DNA of 64,000 nt from the NCBI RefSeq assembly GCF_002901445.1, contig NZ_PPPD01000005.1, positions 1-64,000 on the forward strand, in the 5' to 3' direction. Source of the DNA: Deinococcus koreensis. GTDB lineage: Bacteria; Deinococcota; Deinococci; Deinococcales; Deinococcaceae. Under the pieces are notes generated by a model. The model made no database searches. It was given only the letters and a program-made list of their open reading frames with translations, and was not told the DNA's origin. Positions 1-8,742 of the stretch are shown here, one piece after another; within the stretch, counting starts at the first letter, position 1, and every line of letters begins with the position of its first letter. The position numbers were made by a program, and so were the translations under genes.

Positions 1-2
1 TT

Positions 3-545
3 CGTCCGGCTGATGACGGGGAACATCGGCAGGCCTTCAATGGAAAAGAGGCGATGAATCCCGGTGACGTGCATACATTCGTGGGTGAAAGCTGCAAACA
101 TTTCCCATATGCTTACCGGGTGGTGATGAGCCCGGATCGCAACTTCGGACATGGGACGACCCAGGAGTGGGCGGCGCGAACCTTGACCGCTGCCGGGCAC
201 AGCCACTTCTTCGTCGTGGCCCATGCCGGGGAAAAGGGACACACCGAACATCCCCACGCCCACGCCATGGTGTTCACCGACCGCAAGCTCATCCGTGAGG
301 ATCTGGGGGATCTGCGCGAAGTCGGTGACATACAGGCCAAGGTCATGGAACTGAAGTTCGGTCACGACCGCCACCTGAAGGAGGAGCTCTGGAAAGCACA
401 GCGGCAGGAGGCGTTCACGACATGGCTGGAGGCCAGACGCGAAGTCAGTTCTCAGGGGGTCGAGGATGGAGGTGGCCCCCGGAGGGAGGATCGTGAACAG
501 GACAGGGCAAAGAAACAGCAGGCTTCGTTCGGAATGGAGATGTGA
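3..545 (+). CDS. Relaxase (HUH-type) C-terminal part, cut by window edge
   Basis: The reading frame is open to the left edge of the window, so this is the end of a longer protein; the internal ATG at 54 is probably not the true start. A stretch reading YRVVMSPD is followed about 40 residues later by HTEHPHAHAMV. This spacing and the histidine triad fit motif III of MobP/MobQ-type conjugative relaxases, which nick oriT and stay bound to the transferred strand. The C-terminal 60 residues are charged (many E, R, K) and probably helical. The next gene starts 9 bp downstream and a VirD4-like coupling protein follows, which fits a mobilisation operon. The tyrosine motif that would complete the nickase is not visible here and should lie upstream. 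The relaxase call rests on the HUH motif and context. Confidence 0.6.
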   Translation, partial: RPADDGEHRQAFNGKEAMNPGDVHTFVGESCKHFPYAYRVVMSPDRNFGHGTTQEWAARTLTAAGHSHFFVVAHAGEKGHTEHPHAHAMVFTDRKLIREDLGDLREVGDIQAKVMELKFGHDRHLKEELWKAQRQEAFTTWLEARREVSSQGVEDGGGPRREDREQDRAKKQQASFGMEM

Positions 546-554
546 GGTGCGGTC

Positions 555-983
555 ATGATGCACGTGGATCAGCGCCCACGCCTGCTCTTCATGATCGGAC
601 TCGCCCTGATCGCCACGTCACTGATGACGGGCTATTCGGACGCTGCCGAGGCCTGGACGAGACTCTTCAAGAGCATTCAGGAGCAGTACCACGCCCGCTC
701 CGGCGCACAGCTGGAGCCGCTGAGCTATGCCTCGGACTGTGTGACCAGGGCGAGCTGCCGCCGCGCCTACATGAACGCCTGGGGTGTGCCGTGGTGGGAG
801 CTACTGCTGCTCCACACGAACGTAATTCTTGGCCTGATCTTTGTCGGCTTCTCGCGCTTCTGGCGTCCCGAGCCGTGGTCGTTTCGCCGGGCGCGGGTGG
901 ATGCCGGGCGCATGGACGAGTGGCGGGAAAAGAGCAGCAGGCAGCCCACAGGCACCTTGAGGGTCGTCCGGCCGAAGGGATGA
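555..983 (+). CDS. Small membrane protein of the conjugation locus
   Basis: A 142-residue protein with a hydrophobic segment at about residues 8-30 and a second at about 78-100 (WWELLLLHTNVILGLIFVGF). These are separated by a 45-residue polar region holding two cysteines that could pair outside the membrane. The C-terminus is basic and likely cytoplasmic. A GAGGTG box lies just before the ATG. It sits between the relaxase and the coupling protein, all on one strand with short gaps, so it probably belongs to the transfer operon. I do not recognise the family. A role as an accessory inner-membrane protein near the coupling protein is inference from position only. Confidence 0.6.
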   Translation: MMHVDQRPRLLFMIGLALIATSLMTGYSDAAEAWTRLFKSIQEQYHARSGAQLEPLSYASDCVTRASCRRAYMNAWGVPWWELLLLHTNVILGLIFVGFSRFWRPEPWSFRRARVDAGRMDEWREKSSRQPTGTLRVVRPKG

Positions 984-1033
984 CACGCCGGGGGGCGGCC
1001 TGATACACCCACATGGGCGGAGGAGTCCGCAGA

Positions 1034-2857
1034 ATGATCATTCACTACCACTACTTCTTGCTGCGCCTGCTGTCGTTCTACGTCGCCGTGGCGCTGGGAT
1101 TGTACGCCGCCCTGGGCGGCGGTCTGATCTGGCTGGCGCCCGCGCTGACCGCGCTGGTGGTTGGCCTCTGGTTTTTTGACGGCCGGGATGCCCGCTTCCG
1201 TAGCATGTACACCGCACACTGGGCCAGGCCGCACGAGATCGGGGACGCCATGGTCAAGCAGCTGCGCGGAGACGAGGTGCTGCTGGGCTACGCCTACGAT
1301 GGGGTGGTGGGGCTACGGGCTGGCCTGGCTGGACGCAAAGAGCTGGGGCACGTCCTGTTTGTGGGGCCAACCCGTGCGGGCAAGGGTCTGAATGCCACGG
1401 CGAACCTGCTGAACTGGCGTGGCAGCGTGGTGGTCGTGGACATCAAGGGGGAGTTTTACAACCTGACGGCGGGCTACCGCCGTCAGGTGATGGGTCAGGA
1501 CGTGTATGTGCTCAACCCGAGCACGGGGGCGCCCACCAACCAGTTTGATCCGTTCGCGGAACGTGACACGCCCGAACAGTTGCAGGCCACGGCGGAGGCT
1601 ATTCTCAACCCGGACGGCGACGGGAGCAACAAGGCGTTCGCCTTGCGCGCCAGCTTCATTCTGACCGCCGCCATGATGGTCGCCAAGGAGAAGGGCGTGC
1701 CGGTGTTGCCCTTCATTCGTGAGTGCCTGGCCATGGGGTGCGAGCGGGCCTCGCTGATGCTGGAACAGGAGAGCCAGAACCCGGAAGTGCACCGCAACCT
1801 CAGTTTCTTCGTGGGCATGAAGCCCAGCGAGTACCACTGGGACGGTTTCGGCCATGACAAGTTCCTCAACAACAGCTGGATCAACCTGATTGCCAAGATG
1901 AAGTACCTCGTGTCACAGGGCATCATCGACATGACCAGCGGCAGCGACTTCAGGGCGACAGACCTGCTGAAGAAGCGGACCAGTCTGTATATGGTCTTCC
2001 GCGAGAGCGACCTGAGATACACCGTCCACTCCTTCGGCGCGGTGATTCTGGCCGTGGTCGAGTCGATTATCAGGCAGTACGACATGGAGCCGGGCGGCGA
2101 GTTCGTGCCGATCATGTTTATCTTTGACGAGGCCGGACGCCTCGCGGTGCCGATGCTGGACGAGCTGATCTCCACGGTGGCCGGACGCGGCATGATCGCG
2201 CTGGTGTACGTGCAGGCGCTGTCGCAACTGGACAAGGTGTACGGCGAGGACGGCGCGGACACGGTCAAGAGCGGCACCCACACGAAGGTCTTCTACACGC
2301 CGAAAGATCTGGCAACCGCGAAATACATCAGCGAGAGTTGCGGGCGGTACATGTTCGGCGACCACCGCACCTCGGAGAACGCCGACAGCGGCCGCTCGGA
2401 CACCACCGGGCTGAACTCCCGCGAGCTGATCACCCCCGACGAGGTGCTGGAGGTTCCGCTGGGCAACGTGCTCATCAAGAGCAACGAATTCCCGATGATC
2501 GCGGGTTACCGCATGGAGCCGTTCACGCTGCCACAGGCCAAGGTGGCCCGGACGATGAGGCCGCCGCCCGTCGAGCGCCGACCCCTGCCCCCGCCCGTGC
2601 CCGCACCAGAGAGGGTGCAGGCCGCGCCCGTGCCGGAACCCGAGCTGGTCACGGTGGGTGAAGAGGATGCTGACCCGCAGGCTCCCACGAGGCGCCCGGT
2701 GTCGGCCGCGCTCGGCCTGAATGACGCCCCGGTGGTCGAGGCGCCGGTGGACGTCGACCTGGAGAATGACCGGCCGGTGTCCCCTGCGCCGCAGGTCGCT
2801 GTGGACGATCTGGCAGACGACATAGCCGCCTTCGAACGTGCCATTCGCCGCCCCTGA
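1034..2857 (+). CDS. virD4: VirD4/TraG-type coupling protein ATPase
   Basis: This couples the relaxase-DNA complex to the type IV secretion channel and belongs to the FtsK-like VirD4/TraG/TraD ATPases. Two membrane helices occupy about residues 8-48, as in the family. The Walker A motif GPTRAGKG lies at about 111-118, followed by VVVVDIKGEFYNLT, typical of TraG. The Walker B motif IMFIFDEAGRL lies near 360. A proline-rich tail after about residue 510 may be a recruitment arm. I chose the ATG at 1034 because GGAGGAG lies 8 nt upstream; an in-frame ATG at 1013 would overlap that site. The length of 607 residues is normal for the family. It is in line with the relaxase, so both probably act on one DNA substrate. 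Confidence 0.9.
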   Translation: MIIHYHYFLLRLLSFYVAVALGLYAALGGGLIWLAPALTALVVGLWFFDGRDARFRSMYTAHWARPHEIGDAMVKQLRGDEVLLGYAYDGVVGLRAGLAGRKELGHVLFVGPTRAGKGLNATANLLNWRGSVVVVDIKGEFYNLTAGYRRQVMGQDVYVLNPSTGAPTNQFDPFAERDTPEQLQATAEAILNPDGDGSNKAFALRASFILTAAMMVAKEKGVPVLPFIRECLAMGCERASLMLEQESQNPEVHRNLSFFVGMKPSEYHWDGFGHDKFLNNSWINLIAKMKYLVSQGIIDMTSGSDFRATDLLKKRTSLYMVFRESDLRYTVHSFGAVILAVVESIIRQYDMEPGGEFVPIMFIFDEAGRLAVPMLDELISTVAGRGMIALVYVQALSQLDKVYGEDGADTVKSGTHTKVFYTPKDLATAKYISESCGRYMFGDHRTSENADSGRSDTTGLNSRELITPDEVLEVPLGNVLIKSNEFPMIAGYRMEPFTLPQAKVARTMRPPPVERRPLPPPVPAPERVQAAPVPEPELVTVGEEDADPQAPTRRPVSAALGLNDAPVVEAPVDVDLENDRPVSPAPQVAVDDLADDIAAFERAIRRP

Positions 2858-2903
2858 TTGACGCGGCCCTCCTTTCACGCAATCGGTCACGAAATAGGGT
2901 GTA

Positions 2904-3986
2904 ATGATGAGCATGAACATTTCCGCATACTCGACCCCTCGAACCGCTGCCCTCGTCCTGGCGTTGGCGTTCGGGGGCGCCCTGTCCTCGGAGGCCGCGA
3001 CCACCGGGAGCAGGGTCTACTACCAGACGGTCTCGATCGACCAGGTACTCAGGACGCGCCCGGCCACGGTCATCGTCTCGCCGCTCTATCAGGTGACGGT
3101 GCAGGTCATGGGGGCCGAAGTCACCGGCATCAGCCTGGAACTGAGCAAGCAACGTCACTTCTCGGTGTCCCGTGCCGAGAACGGGAGGATGATCTTCCTC
3201 GATGTGCTGGCCCAGGTTGGAGGCGCCGACCTGAACCTGATTCTCGATGACGAGACGGTGCTGCCCATTCGCCTTCAGGTGGCGAACTCGCCCAGCGGGA
3301 CGCGCGTGTACAAGTTCATGACGGCGGACGCCGTGGCGGCCCAGAGCGCGGCGCAGGCCTTCGGGGAGCAGGACGCCTCTACCGCACCCCGGCCTGCTGC
3401 TCCTGCCGCCGCCGACCCCGCACCCCTGCCCACGAGCACCTCGCCGGCCCAGGCCGCGGCCGCGGCCAAGGTCGGGGCGGCGACGCCACAGCCCAGGATG
3501 ACGGGCAGGGCCGCGCGGCCTCCAGCAGCGGGCGCCCCGCCCGCTCCGCAGGCCGTGGCGGCGCCCGTCACGCGCCCCGCCCAGGTGCAGGCCACACGCG
3601 CCACGCCGACGCCTGCGCCGCGTGCTGTGACGCCCCCTGCGGCCACGCCAGCCGCCGCACGCCCAGCCGCTGCACGCCCGATCCCGGTGGCCGAGGCAGC
3701 GACCCTGGACGTCACGGCCCAGCGGGATGGCCGTGATGCCCTGGTGGCCTACAAGCTCACGAGCCCCACCGGTGGCCCCCTGTTTTCCAATCCGAAGACG
3801 GTGCAGATCACGGCCGGCCGCACCCTCCTGCCGACCGTACCCGTGGCGAGGCCCAGCAGCATGGCCCCCATCCTCGGTCTCCTGCGCGTGAAGAACGCTC
3901 CCAAGGAGATCACCCTGTCCCTGACGGTACAGACGCTGGGGCCTGCCCGCAGCTTCACCCTCTCCCGTCAGGTTCCGGTGCGGTGA
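2904..3986 (+). CDS. Exported Ala/Pro-rich protein, possible T4SS periplasmic component
   Basis: A 360-residue protein with an N-terminal signal peptide (hydrophobic AALVLALAFGGALSSEA). A beta-rich domain follows at about residues 35-140, then an Ala/Pro/Thr-rich linker at about 155-265 and a second small beta-rich domain at the end. This layout resembles periplasmic or outer-membrane bridging proteins of conjugation systems such as VirB9 or TraK, but I see no diagnostic motif. The start is uncertain because ATG codons occur at 2904, 2907 and 2913. The stop overlaps the GTG start of the next gene by 4 bp, so the two are translationally coupled. Its place in the transfer operon suggests a structural role, which is inference. 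Confidence 0.6.
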   Translation: MMSMNISAYSTPRTAALVLALAFGGALSSEAATTGSRVYYQTVSIDQVLRTRPATVIVSPLYQVTVQVMGAEVTGISLELSKQRHFSVSRAENGRMIFLDVLAQVGGADLNLILDDETVLPIRLQVANSPSGTRVYKFMTADAVAAQSAAQAFGEQDASTAPRPAAPAAADPAPLPTSTSPAQAAAAAKVGAATPQPRMTGRAARPPAAGAPPAPQAVAAPVTRPAQVQATRATPTPAPRAVTPPAATPAAARPAAARPIPVAEAATLDVTAQRDGRDALVAYKLTSPTGGPLFSNPKTVQITAGRTLLPTVPVARPSSMAPILGLLRVKNAPKEITLSLTVQTLGPARSFTLSRQVPVR

Positions 3987-5584
3987 CCCGGATGCGGCTG
4001 CCTCTGCTCACCACCCTCGCGCTCGCCTCCCCTGGACACGCGGCGCTGCCCCAGCTTCCGCCCCTGCCCACGTCACCGCTGGCAGCTCCCGGACTGCCGG
4101 CGGTGACGTGGGACGCCGGGACACTCCCGACCCCGAGCGCCCCAGCGAGCAGCACGCTGGAACAGGCGAAGAAAACGGTCGGTGACGAACAGCCCGATTA
4201 CAGCGGGCTCCAGCGCTCTCTGTTCCACTTCCCGGATGTCCGGGCCGGAGCCCTGCCCAGGGGCCGAGTGCCCTACCTGAGCGTCACGGATACGTCACTG
4301 CTCCAGGCCCACGAGCAGCACCTGGCCGCGTGCCAGCAGGCCCGAGCGGCCAAGAGGGCGACCGACCCCAGCGAGTGCCCGAAGATCGAGTGGAGCGTGC
4401 CGTACTCCACGGACGCGGCGAGCGTGACGGTGGCGACCCATATGCGCGCTGCGTGGCAGCGCTATGAGGATCGCTACTACTGGAACGCCATGATCGAGCT
4501 CAACAACCCGGCGCTGTACCTGACGCAGTGCGTAGTGGACGTGTCATCACCGCTGAACACCCACAGGGCGACGTTGAAGGTCACGGTGGAACAGGCGGAT
4601 CTCCCGAAGTCCAGGCTGCTTCAGGGGCGCGTGCCGCTCAGCACCCACGATAACGCCCTGCACCTGGACCGCTACCTGCCCTGGCCACAGACCTCCATGG
4701 CCGACCGCTGCCGTGGCGTGGACGTGAACCCGCTTCCAGATGTCCCCTTTCTGTACCTGCCGGGGACGTGTTTTTTCGTGTTCGGGGTGCCGACGTTCTG
4801 CCTCCAGGGTGACCGCCGGTACGCCACCAATCCCGCCGCGCCGGCGCCGCTGTACTTCGATCTGAACCAGGCGCAGCGGCGGGTGCAGCGGGCCGTGAAG
4901 CGCGCGCACAGCAGCTCTTTCCTGGAGTATCAGGAAGATGTGGTGAGAGCCCTGTTCAACCAGAAGACCCCCTCCTTCTTCGGGTTGCCGTGGAAGACCC
5001 TCACGCCGGGGGACGGCGCGGTGGTCGCGCCGATCATGAATAACGACGTGAGCCCCAAGCCGTTTACGGATCTCGCGCAGCTCGTGTACCACGCGTTCAG
5101 GGGGCAGAGGACGCAGCTCTACGCGCTGAACAGCGCCGCGTACTACTTCCAGTCGGCGTGGCGCAGCCCCAGTCTGAACGCCCACCTGCGGCCCGGCCGT
5201 CACGACGCCCTCGGAAGCCCGCCCGGACTGTGGGCCTTCGAGGAGTTCAAGCGCACCCTGCCGCCCACCAATCCGGCCTTCCAGGAGCGCCTGGGGTACA
5301 CGACGTTCTTCCAGGCCTTCAATACGCTGCATACCACGCTCCTGCCGGAGCCGGTGACGGCCAAAGTCCTGCGCCCCATCACGTACTTCGCCACCGGCAT
5401 CATTCAGAACTTCCCTGCGGGCACCGCGGTGCTCCCTCAACCCATGTTGGTGCCCCCCTATGTGGCAGGACTGCCCTTTGCCGGGATGCAGGCGCATTAC
5501 GACTGGCGCAGCGTGCCGGAGGGCTATCACATCCCCCGTGTGAAGGGCCAACCGGCCTTCGACTATGCGCCACTCCTTCGCTGA
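3983..5584 (+). CDS. Exported protein of unknown function in the conjugation operon
   Basis: A 533-residue protein that starts at a GTG overlapping the previous stop (an ATG at 3992 is an alternative). A signal peptide is likely (LPLLTTLALASPGHA), followed by a proline-rich stretch. The body has several cysteines, including one in ACQQARAAKR, one in ECPKIEW and a cluster around GTCFFVFGVPTFCLQG. This suggests disulfide bonds in an extracytoplasmic protein. The length, cysteines and position are reminiscent of TraU/TraN-class pilus assembly proteins, but the sequence does not let me assign it. It is the longest unassigned gene of the transfer locus, and no membrane segment is evident after the signal peptide. 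Confidence 0.6.
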   Translation: MTRMRLPLLTTLALASPGHAALPQLPPLPTSPLAAPGLPAVTWDAGTLPTPSAPASSTLEQAKKTVGDEQPDYSGLQRSLFHFPDVRAGALPRGRVPYLSVTDTSLLQAHEQHLAACQQARAAKRATDPSECPKIEWSVPYSTDAASVTVATHMRAAWQRYEDRYYWNAMIELNNPALYLTQCVVDVSSPLNTHRATLKVTVEQADLPKSRLLQGRVPLSTHDNALHLDRYLPWPQTSMADRCRGVDVNPLPDVPFLYLPGTCFFVFGVPTFCLQGDRRYATNPAAPAPLYFDLNQAQRRVQRAVKRAHSSSFLEYQEDVVRALFNQKTPSFFGLPWKTLTPGDGAVVAPIMNNDVSPKPFTDLAQLVYHAFRGQRTQLYALNSAAYYFQSAWRSPSLNAHLRPGRHDALGSPPGLWAFEEFKRTLPPTNPAFQERLGYTTFFQAFNTLHTTLLPEPVTAKVLRPITYFATGIIQNFPAGTAVLPQPMLVPPYVAGLPFAGMQAHYDWRSVPEGYHIPRVKGQPAFDYAPLLR

Positions 5585-5728
5585 GGAGCCCGGCATGCCC
5601 CAGCTGAACGCTCAGCCTGTAACCCGCCCCAGGGGCACAGCAACGCCGTGGCCGCACCCGGCAGCGCGCGTGTCGACGACCCCGAAGCGGCGCCCGACTC
5701 ATACCGCCGACTCCATTCACAGGTGACT

Positions 5729-6175
5729 ATGCGAACGTTTCTGACTGTTCCCCTGGTGCTGATCCTGGCCACCCCAGTCCAGGCACAAGCGACCCCACCC
5801 GTGCTGGTCAAGGATCCCGCCGCCGTGCTCAGGCTGGTGCGCGGCGAGGTGATGATGGTGGGGGCCACCTTCCCCAATGCCACCTTCCAGAAGGGCATTC
5901 TGGGCCTGCTCCGATCCAGGGCCATCACCAGGCTGACCGTGCTCACCACGGCGCGCAGCGCGGCGACCTACGCCCCGCTGCGCGCGCTGGGGGCCCGGGT
6001 GTACTACCTGCCCGTGACCGGCGTGACCATGACCGGCAACGTCGTGTTCGCCGGGGCGGATACCGCCATCATGTCCAACACGCCTGGGCAATGGTATGTC
6101 GTTCGCGGTGCTCAGGTGGGCGCGCAGGGCCGCGCCAGCATGGGGATGTACCTGAAGTCCGCAAAACAGTTTTGA
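5729..6175 (+). CDS. Exported phospholipase-D-like protein, catalytic motif lost
   Basis: A 148-residue protein starting at the ATG preceded by AGGTGAC; longer in-frame starts upstream would not give a signal peptide. Residues 1-18 form a signal peptide ending AQA. The body follows the PLD half-domain pattern: a helix, VMMVGATFPN, a helix, a strand LTVLTT, then GARVYYLPV and NVVFAGADTAIMSN. The HxKxxxxD catalytic motif expected in the last part is absent, so it is probably not an enzyme. A second member of the same type lies at 21242-21745 in the other half of the transfer locus. The role is unknown. A structural or nucleic-acid-binding role in the secretion channel is possible but unproven. 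Confidence 0.55.
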   Translation: MRTFLTVPLVLILATPVQAQATPPVLVKDPAAVLRLVRGEVMMVGATFPNATFQKGILGLLRSRAITRLTVLTTARSAATYAPLRALGARVYYLPVTGVTMTGNVVFAGADTAIMSNTPGQWYVVRGAQVGAQGRASMGMYLKSAKQF

Positions 6176-6186
6176 CCCGTATTTCC

Positions 6187-6217
6187 TCGACTACGACGCT
6201 ATTCTTTGCTAGAATAG
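6187..6217 (+). promoter_or_regulatory. Promoter and palindromic operator of the Fic antitoxin-toxin pair
   Basis: A -35 box TCGACT (6187-6192) and a -10 box TAGAAT (6210-6215) are separated by 17 bp. A perfect 7-bp inverted repeat, CTATTCT and AGAATAG with a 5-nt spacer (6199-6217), covers the -10 box. Autorepression through this repeat is a likely reading. GGAGG precedes the antitoxin ATG at 6234. Confidence 0.65.
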
Positions 6218-6233
6218 CCCTCTGGAGGGCCCC

Positions 6234-6443
6234 ATGACCCACACCGCGACCCGCCCGAAGATCACGCCCCAGGAACGCGCGCGCCGACAGGACGCGGTGA
6301 AAGCCGGCCGATCCAGCGTGCGTCTGGAGGGCTTTGTGCTGGACGAGACCGTGGAAGCCATCTACGCGCGCTTTGTCGAGGGCGAGCTGGAACTGCCGGA
6401 GATGATCGCGCAGGTGCGGGCTCACGCCGGCCTCGCTGGCTGA
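6234..6443 (+). CDS. VbhA-family antitoxin of a Fic toxin
   Basis: A 69-residue protein that should hold the Fic enzyme encoded next in an inactive state. In class I Fic systems a small antitoxin supplies an inhibitory helix with the motif [S/T]xxxE[G/N], whose glutamate blocks ATP gamma-phosphate binding. Here the sequence SVRLEG at about residues 28-33 fits exactly. It is followed by GFVLDETVEAIYARFVEGELELPEMI, the usual VbhA-like C-terminal helices. The toxin gene begins 8 bp downstream, so both are co-transcribed from the promoter just upstream. A good ribosome site (GGAGG, 5 nt spacing) should favour antitoxin synthesis, whereas the toxin starts with GTG. Confidence 0.85.
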   Translation: MTHTATRPKITPQERARRQDAVKAGRSSVRLEGFVLDETVEAIYARFVEGELELPEMIAQVRAHAGLAG

Positions 6444-6451
6444 GCCGCCCG

Positions 6452-7657
6452 GTGGCCGCCCGCCCCGCTGACGAAGGCTTCCTCACTTCCGCCCGCATCA
6501 CCGAACTGCGGCTCGATCCGGTGCAGGGCACGTTTGACGCCGCGCATCTCAGCGAAGTGCACCGCCGGATCTTTCAGGATCTCCCCCATCATGCCCCCGG
6601 CACCTTTCGCCCGGACGCGGCGGGACATCACAAGGCGCGCGAGCTGGAAACCAGCGGGCGCCGGCATGTCGTCGGGTACGTCCGCGGACGGGAGATTGGC
6701 GAGCGGCTTGACCGGGTGCTGGGCGAGTTACGCGGCGGCGAGGCGCTCCGGGGCCTGGATCCGGACGACTTTGCTCAGGGCATGGCCCGGCTCTATGGTG
6801 ACCTGGATCATATCCACCCCTTCCGGGAGGGCAACAGCCGCACGCTGCGCGAGTTCACGTACCAGCTCGCCGGCGAGGCGGGCTACCGGCTGGACTGGAT
6901 GCAGACGGGTGCCGACGCCCAGGCGCGCGACCGGCTGTACCTCGCCCGGGATCGCGAGGTGCTGGAGCGGTTGTACCCCGGGCTGGACGAGGCACGGGCC
7001 ATGGAAACCGAGAGCCGCACGGAGTACGAGGCATTCTTCACGCTGGGCTACTTGCGAAAGCACGATGCCCTGGTCACCATCGTGCGAGAGCAGCTCTCGA
7101 CCCTGACCGCCTTGCACGAGCAGGAGGTGACCGCGCCAGATCTGAAGGGGTTGAACCTGGAGGCATTCTCGTCAGCCGCAGCGGGGCGCCTCGCCGTGGC
7201 CGTGCAGGTCAGCGACCTTTCGCCGACAGACGTGCGCCTGGCCGCGCAGGAGCTGGCCAACGAGGCCGGGCGCCACGTGAACCTGGGCGGCATCACCGAG
7301 GCGCGCCTGGCCCACGACATGGAGGCTGCCCGGCAGGGCCACGGCGAGGGTTTTGAGCGCCTGTTTCGGGAGGCCGGTGACGCGGGCACCGCCCGGCGGT
7401 TGGAGCGGGCGGTGCTGGTGCTGGAGCGCGCGGGACATGACCCGCAGACCCTGTACGTCACAGCGGCGGTGACAGGCCAGCAGATCGAGGGTCACCCCCT
7501 AGTGCGCAATGCCAATGCCTGCGTGCTGGCGGACGGTGAAGGCCGCTATCTGGTGACCTCCCTGGCCAGCCTGAATCAGGCCACTGAGATAGGGGGCGGC
7601 CAGGTGCGGTTGACCGCGCTGGATGCCCAGCAGTCCCAGATGGACATGGAACTGTAG
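6452..7657 (+). CDS. fic: Fic-domain toxin (AMP transferase) with long C-terminal extension
   Basis: Fic enzymes transfer AMP from ATP to hydroxyl side chains of target proteins. The Fic fold spans about residues 15-190. The core motif HPFREGNSRTLR lies at 122-133: the catalytic His, the acidic residue and both Arg are present, and the second Gly of GNGR is Ser. The N-terminal half of the protein matches BepA/VbhT-like Fic domains in layout. Residues about 200-401 form an extension I cannot assign; it is helical, rich in charged residues and ends in a beta-like stretch. In Bartonella, VbhT pairs a Fic domain with a T4SS delivery domain, and this gene also lies inside a T4SS locus. The start is the GTG 8 bp after the antitoxin stop. 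Confidence 0.85.
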   Translation: MAARPADEGFLTSARITELRLDPVQGTFDAAHLSEVHRRIFQDLPHHAPGTFRPDAAGHHKARELETSGRRHVVGYVRGREIGERLDRVLGELRGGEALRGLDPDDFAQGMARLYGDLDHIHPFREGNSRTLREFTYQLAGEAGYRLDWMQTGADAQARDRLYLARDREVLERLYPGLDEARAMETESRTEYEAFFTLGYLRKHDALVTIVREQLSTLTALHEQEVTAPDLKGLNLEAFSSAAAGRLAVAVQVSDLSPTDVRLAAQELANEAGRHVNLGGITEARLAHDMEAARQGHGEGFERLFREAGDAGTARRLERAVLVLERAGHDPQTLYVTAAVTGQQIEGHPLVRNANACVLADGEGRYLVTSLASLNQATEIGGGQVRLTALDAQQSQMDMEL

Positions 7658-8160
7658 GCAAAGTGGCGAAGCTTCAGTGTCTTCAAGGCCGTCACCGTCA
7701 GTTTCCAACTGTGGGGCCGGACAGGACGAACCCTCGTTGACCAAAGGTGGCGTCGCCGAACCGTGGCTCTGTCGCCGCGACATGGCCGACCCTGCGGCGT
7801 GAAGGCGTTCGCCTTACCCTGTTCGTGTCCATCGGTCGTCTGTTTCAGCTCGCTCGGCTGCACGACACACTCGACCTGCCTCACCCCGGCGAAGACAGCC
7901 AGATGTGCGGGCGACGTCGACGGCCAACAGCCGGGCTGGATGGGCAGCCGACCCCGTGGGTACCCATGCCATACGGCGCGGCTCTCGGCCGCGCCTTTAG
8001 ATTCGTGGTGCTCAGGCAACTGTCTGACGGCCGGCGGCACCCTGGAACGTGTTCAGCGGTCGCCGAAGTCCAGGGGCGCGCCGCCGAGCACCGGCATGGC
8101 CGGGCGATCAGCCGCCGAGTCTGGCCGCATCTGCGCCACACGCGGTGGGGGCGGCGGGCT
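7658..8160. other. Gene-free stretch between fic and an IS5 remnant
   Basis: I see no convincing gene here. Open frames exist on both strands but lack ribosome sites and protein-like composition. The minus strand just left of the IS remnant (about 8053-8160) could encode a C-terminal tail ending in GGAPLDFGDR. This might be the severed end of the broken gene on the other side of the IS; that link is only a guess. Confidence 0.35.
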
Positions 8161-8742
8161 AGAGGGTGTTTGAAAAGTAGAGATGCAACAGCACCGGGGG
8201 CCAAGCTCTGGCCCACTGTTGTGGATGAGACAACGACGGTATACCAGTGACCTGACCCGAGGGCAGTTTAAGTGTCTCGAGCCGCTGTTGCTGGCAGGGA
8301 AGGCTGGCGGCCGGCCGCGTAGCGTTAAGATGTACGAGGTGCTCTGCGCGATCCTCTGCGTCCTGCACAACGGCTGTGCGAGGCGCAACGTACCTCATGG
8401 TTTCCCGGCATGGGAGACGGTGTCTGGATACTTCCGACGCTTTGAGGCCGATGGCACCTGGGAAGCCGTCAACCGCTTTTTCGTGCGGCGCACTCGACAG
8501 CGGGCGGGGCGCGACCCTGAACCGAGTGCCGGCAGCATCGATTCGCAAACGGTGCGTTGGGCCAGTCGGGTCTTGCGCTGGGTCGCCCAGCGCTCGCTGG
8601 CGTGGCTGACCCGTTGCCGCCGTTTGAACCGTGATTTCGAGGGGCGATGCGAAACGGCCGAGGCGTGGTGCTTGCTCGCCAACATCCGCTTCATGTTGCA
8701 CGCCTGCAGCCCGCCCCTTGACCCTTTTGAAACACCTTCTCA
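8161..8742 (+). mobile_element. IS5-family element, internally deleted
   Basis: The ends carry inverted repeats GGTGTTTGAAAAG (left, about 8164) and its near-complement CTTTTGAAACACC (right, about 8723-8735), with one mismatch. The element is about 580 bp, whereas IS5-family members of the IS427 type are about 850 bp or more. The missing part corresponds to the centre of the transposase, so it cannot move by itself. It lies at the 3' end of a broken minus-strand gene. Confidence 0.7.
8225..8742 (+). pseudogene. IS5-family transposase with central deletion
   Basis: The first part reads RRYTSDLTRGQFKCLEPLLL and continues to GSIDSQTVR, the N-terminal domain and first catalytic Asp region of IS5-type transposases. 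The frame then jumps directly to RSLAWLTRCRRLNRDFEGRCETAEAW, the C-terminal segment near the catalytic Glu. The KGRKRH/DAGY region with the second Asp is missing. The frame also runs out through the right end of the element without its own stop. Catalysis is therefore impossible. Such a clean in-frame internal deletion suggests a recombination product rather than slow decay. Confidence 0.7.
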
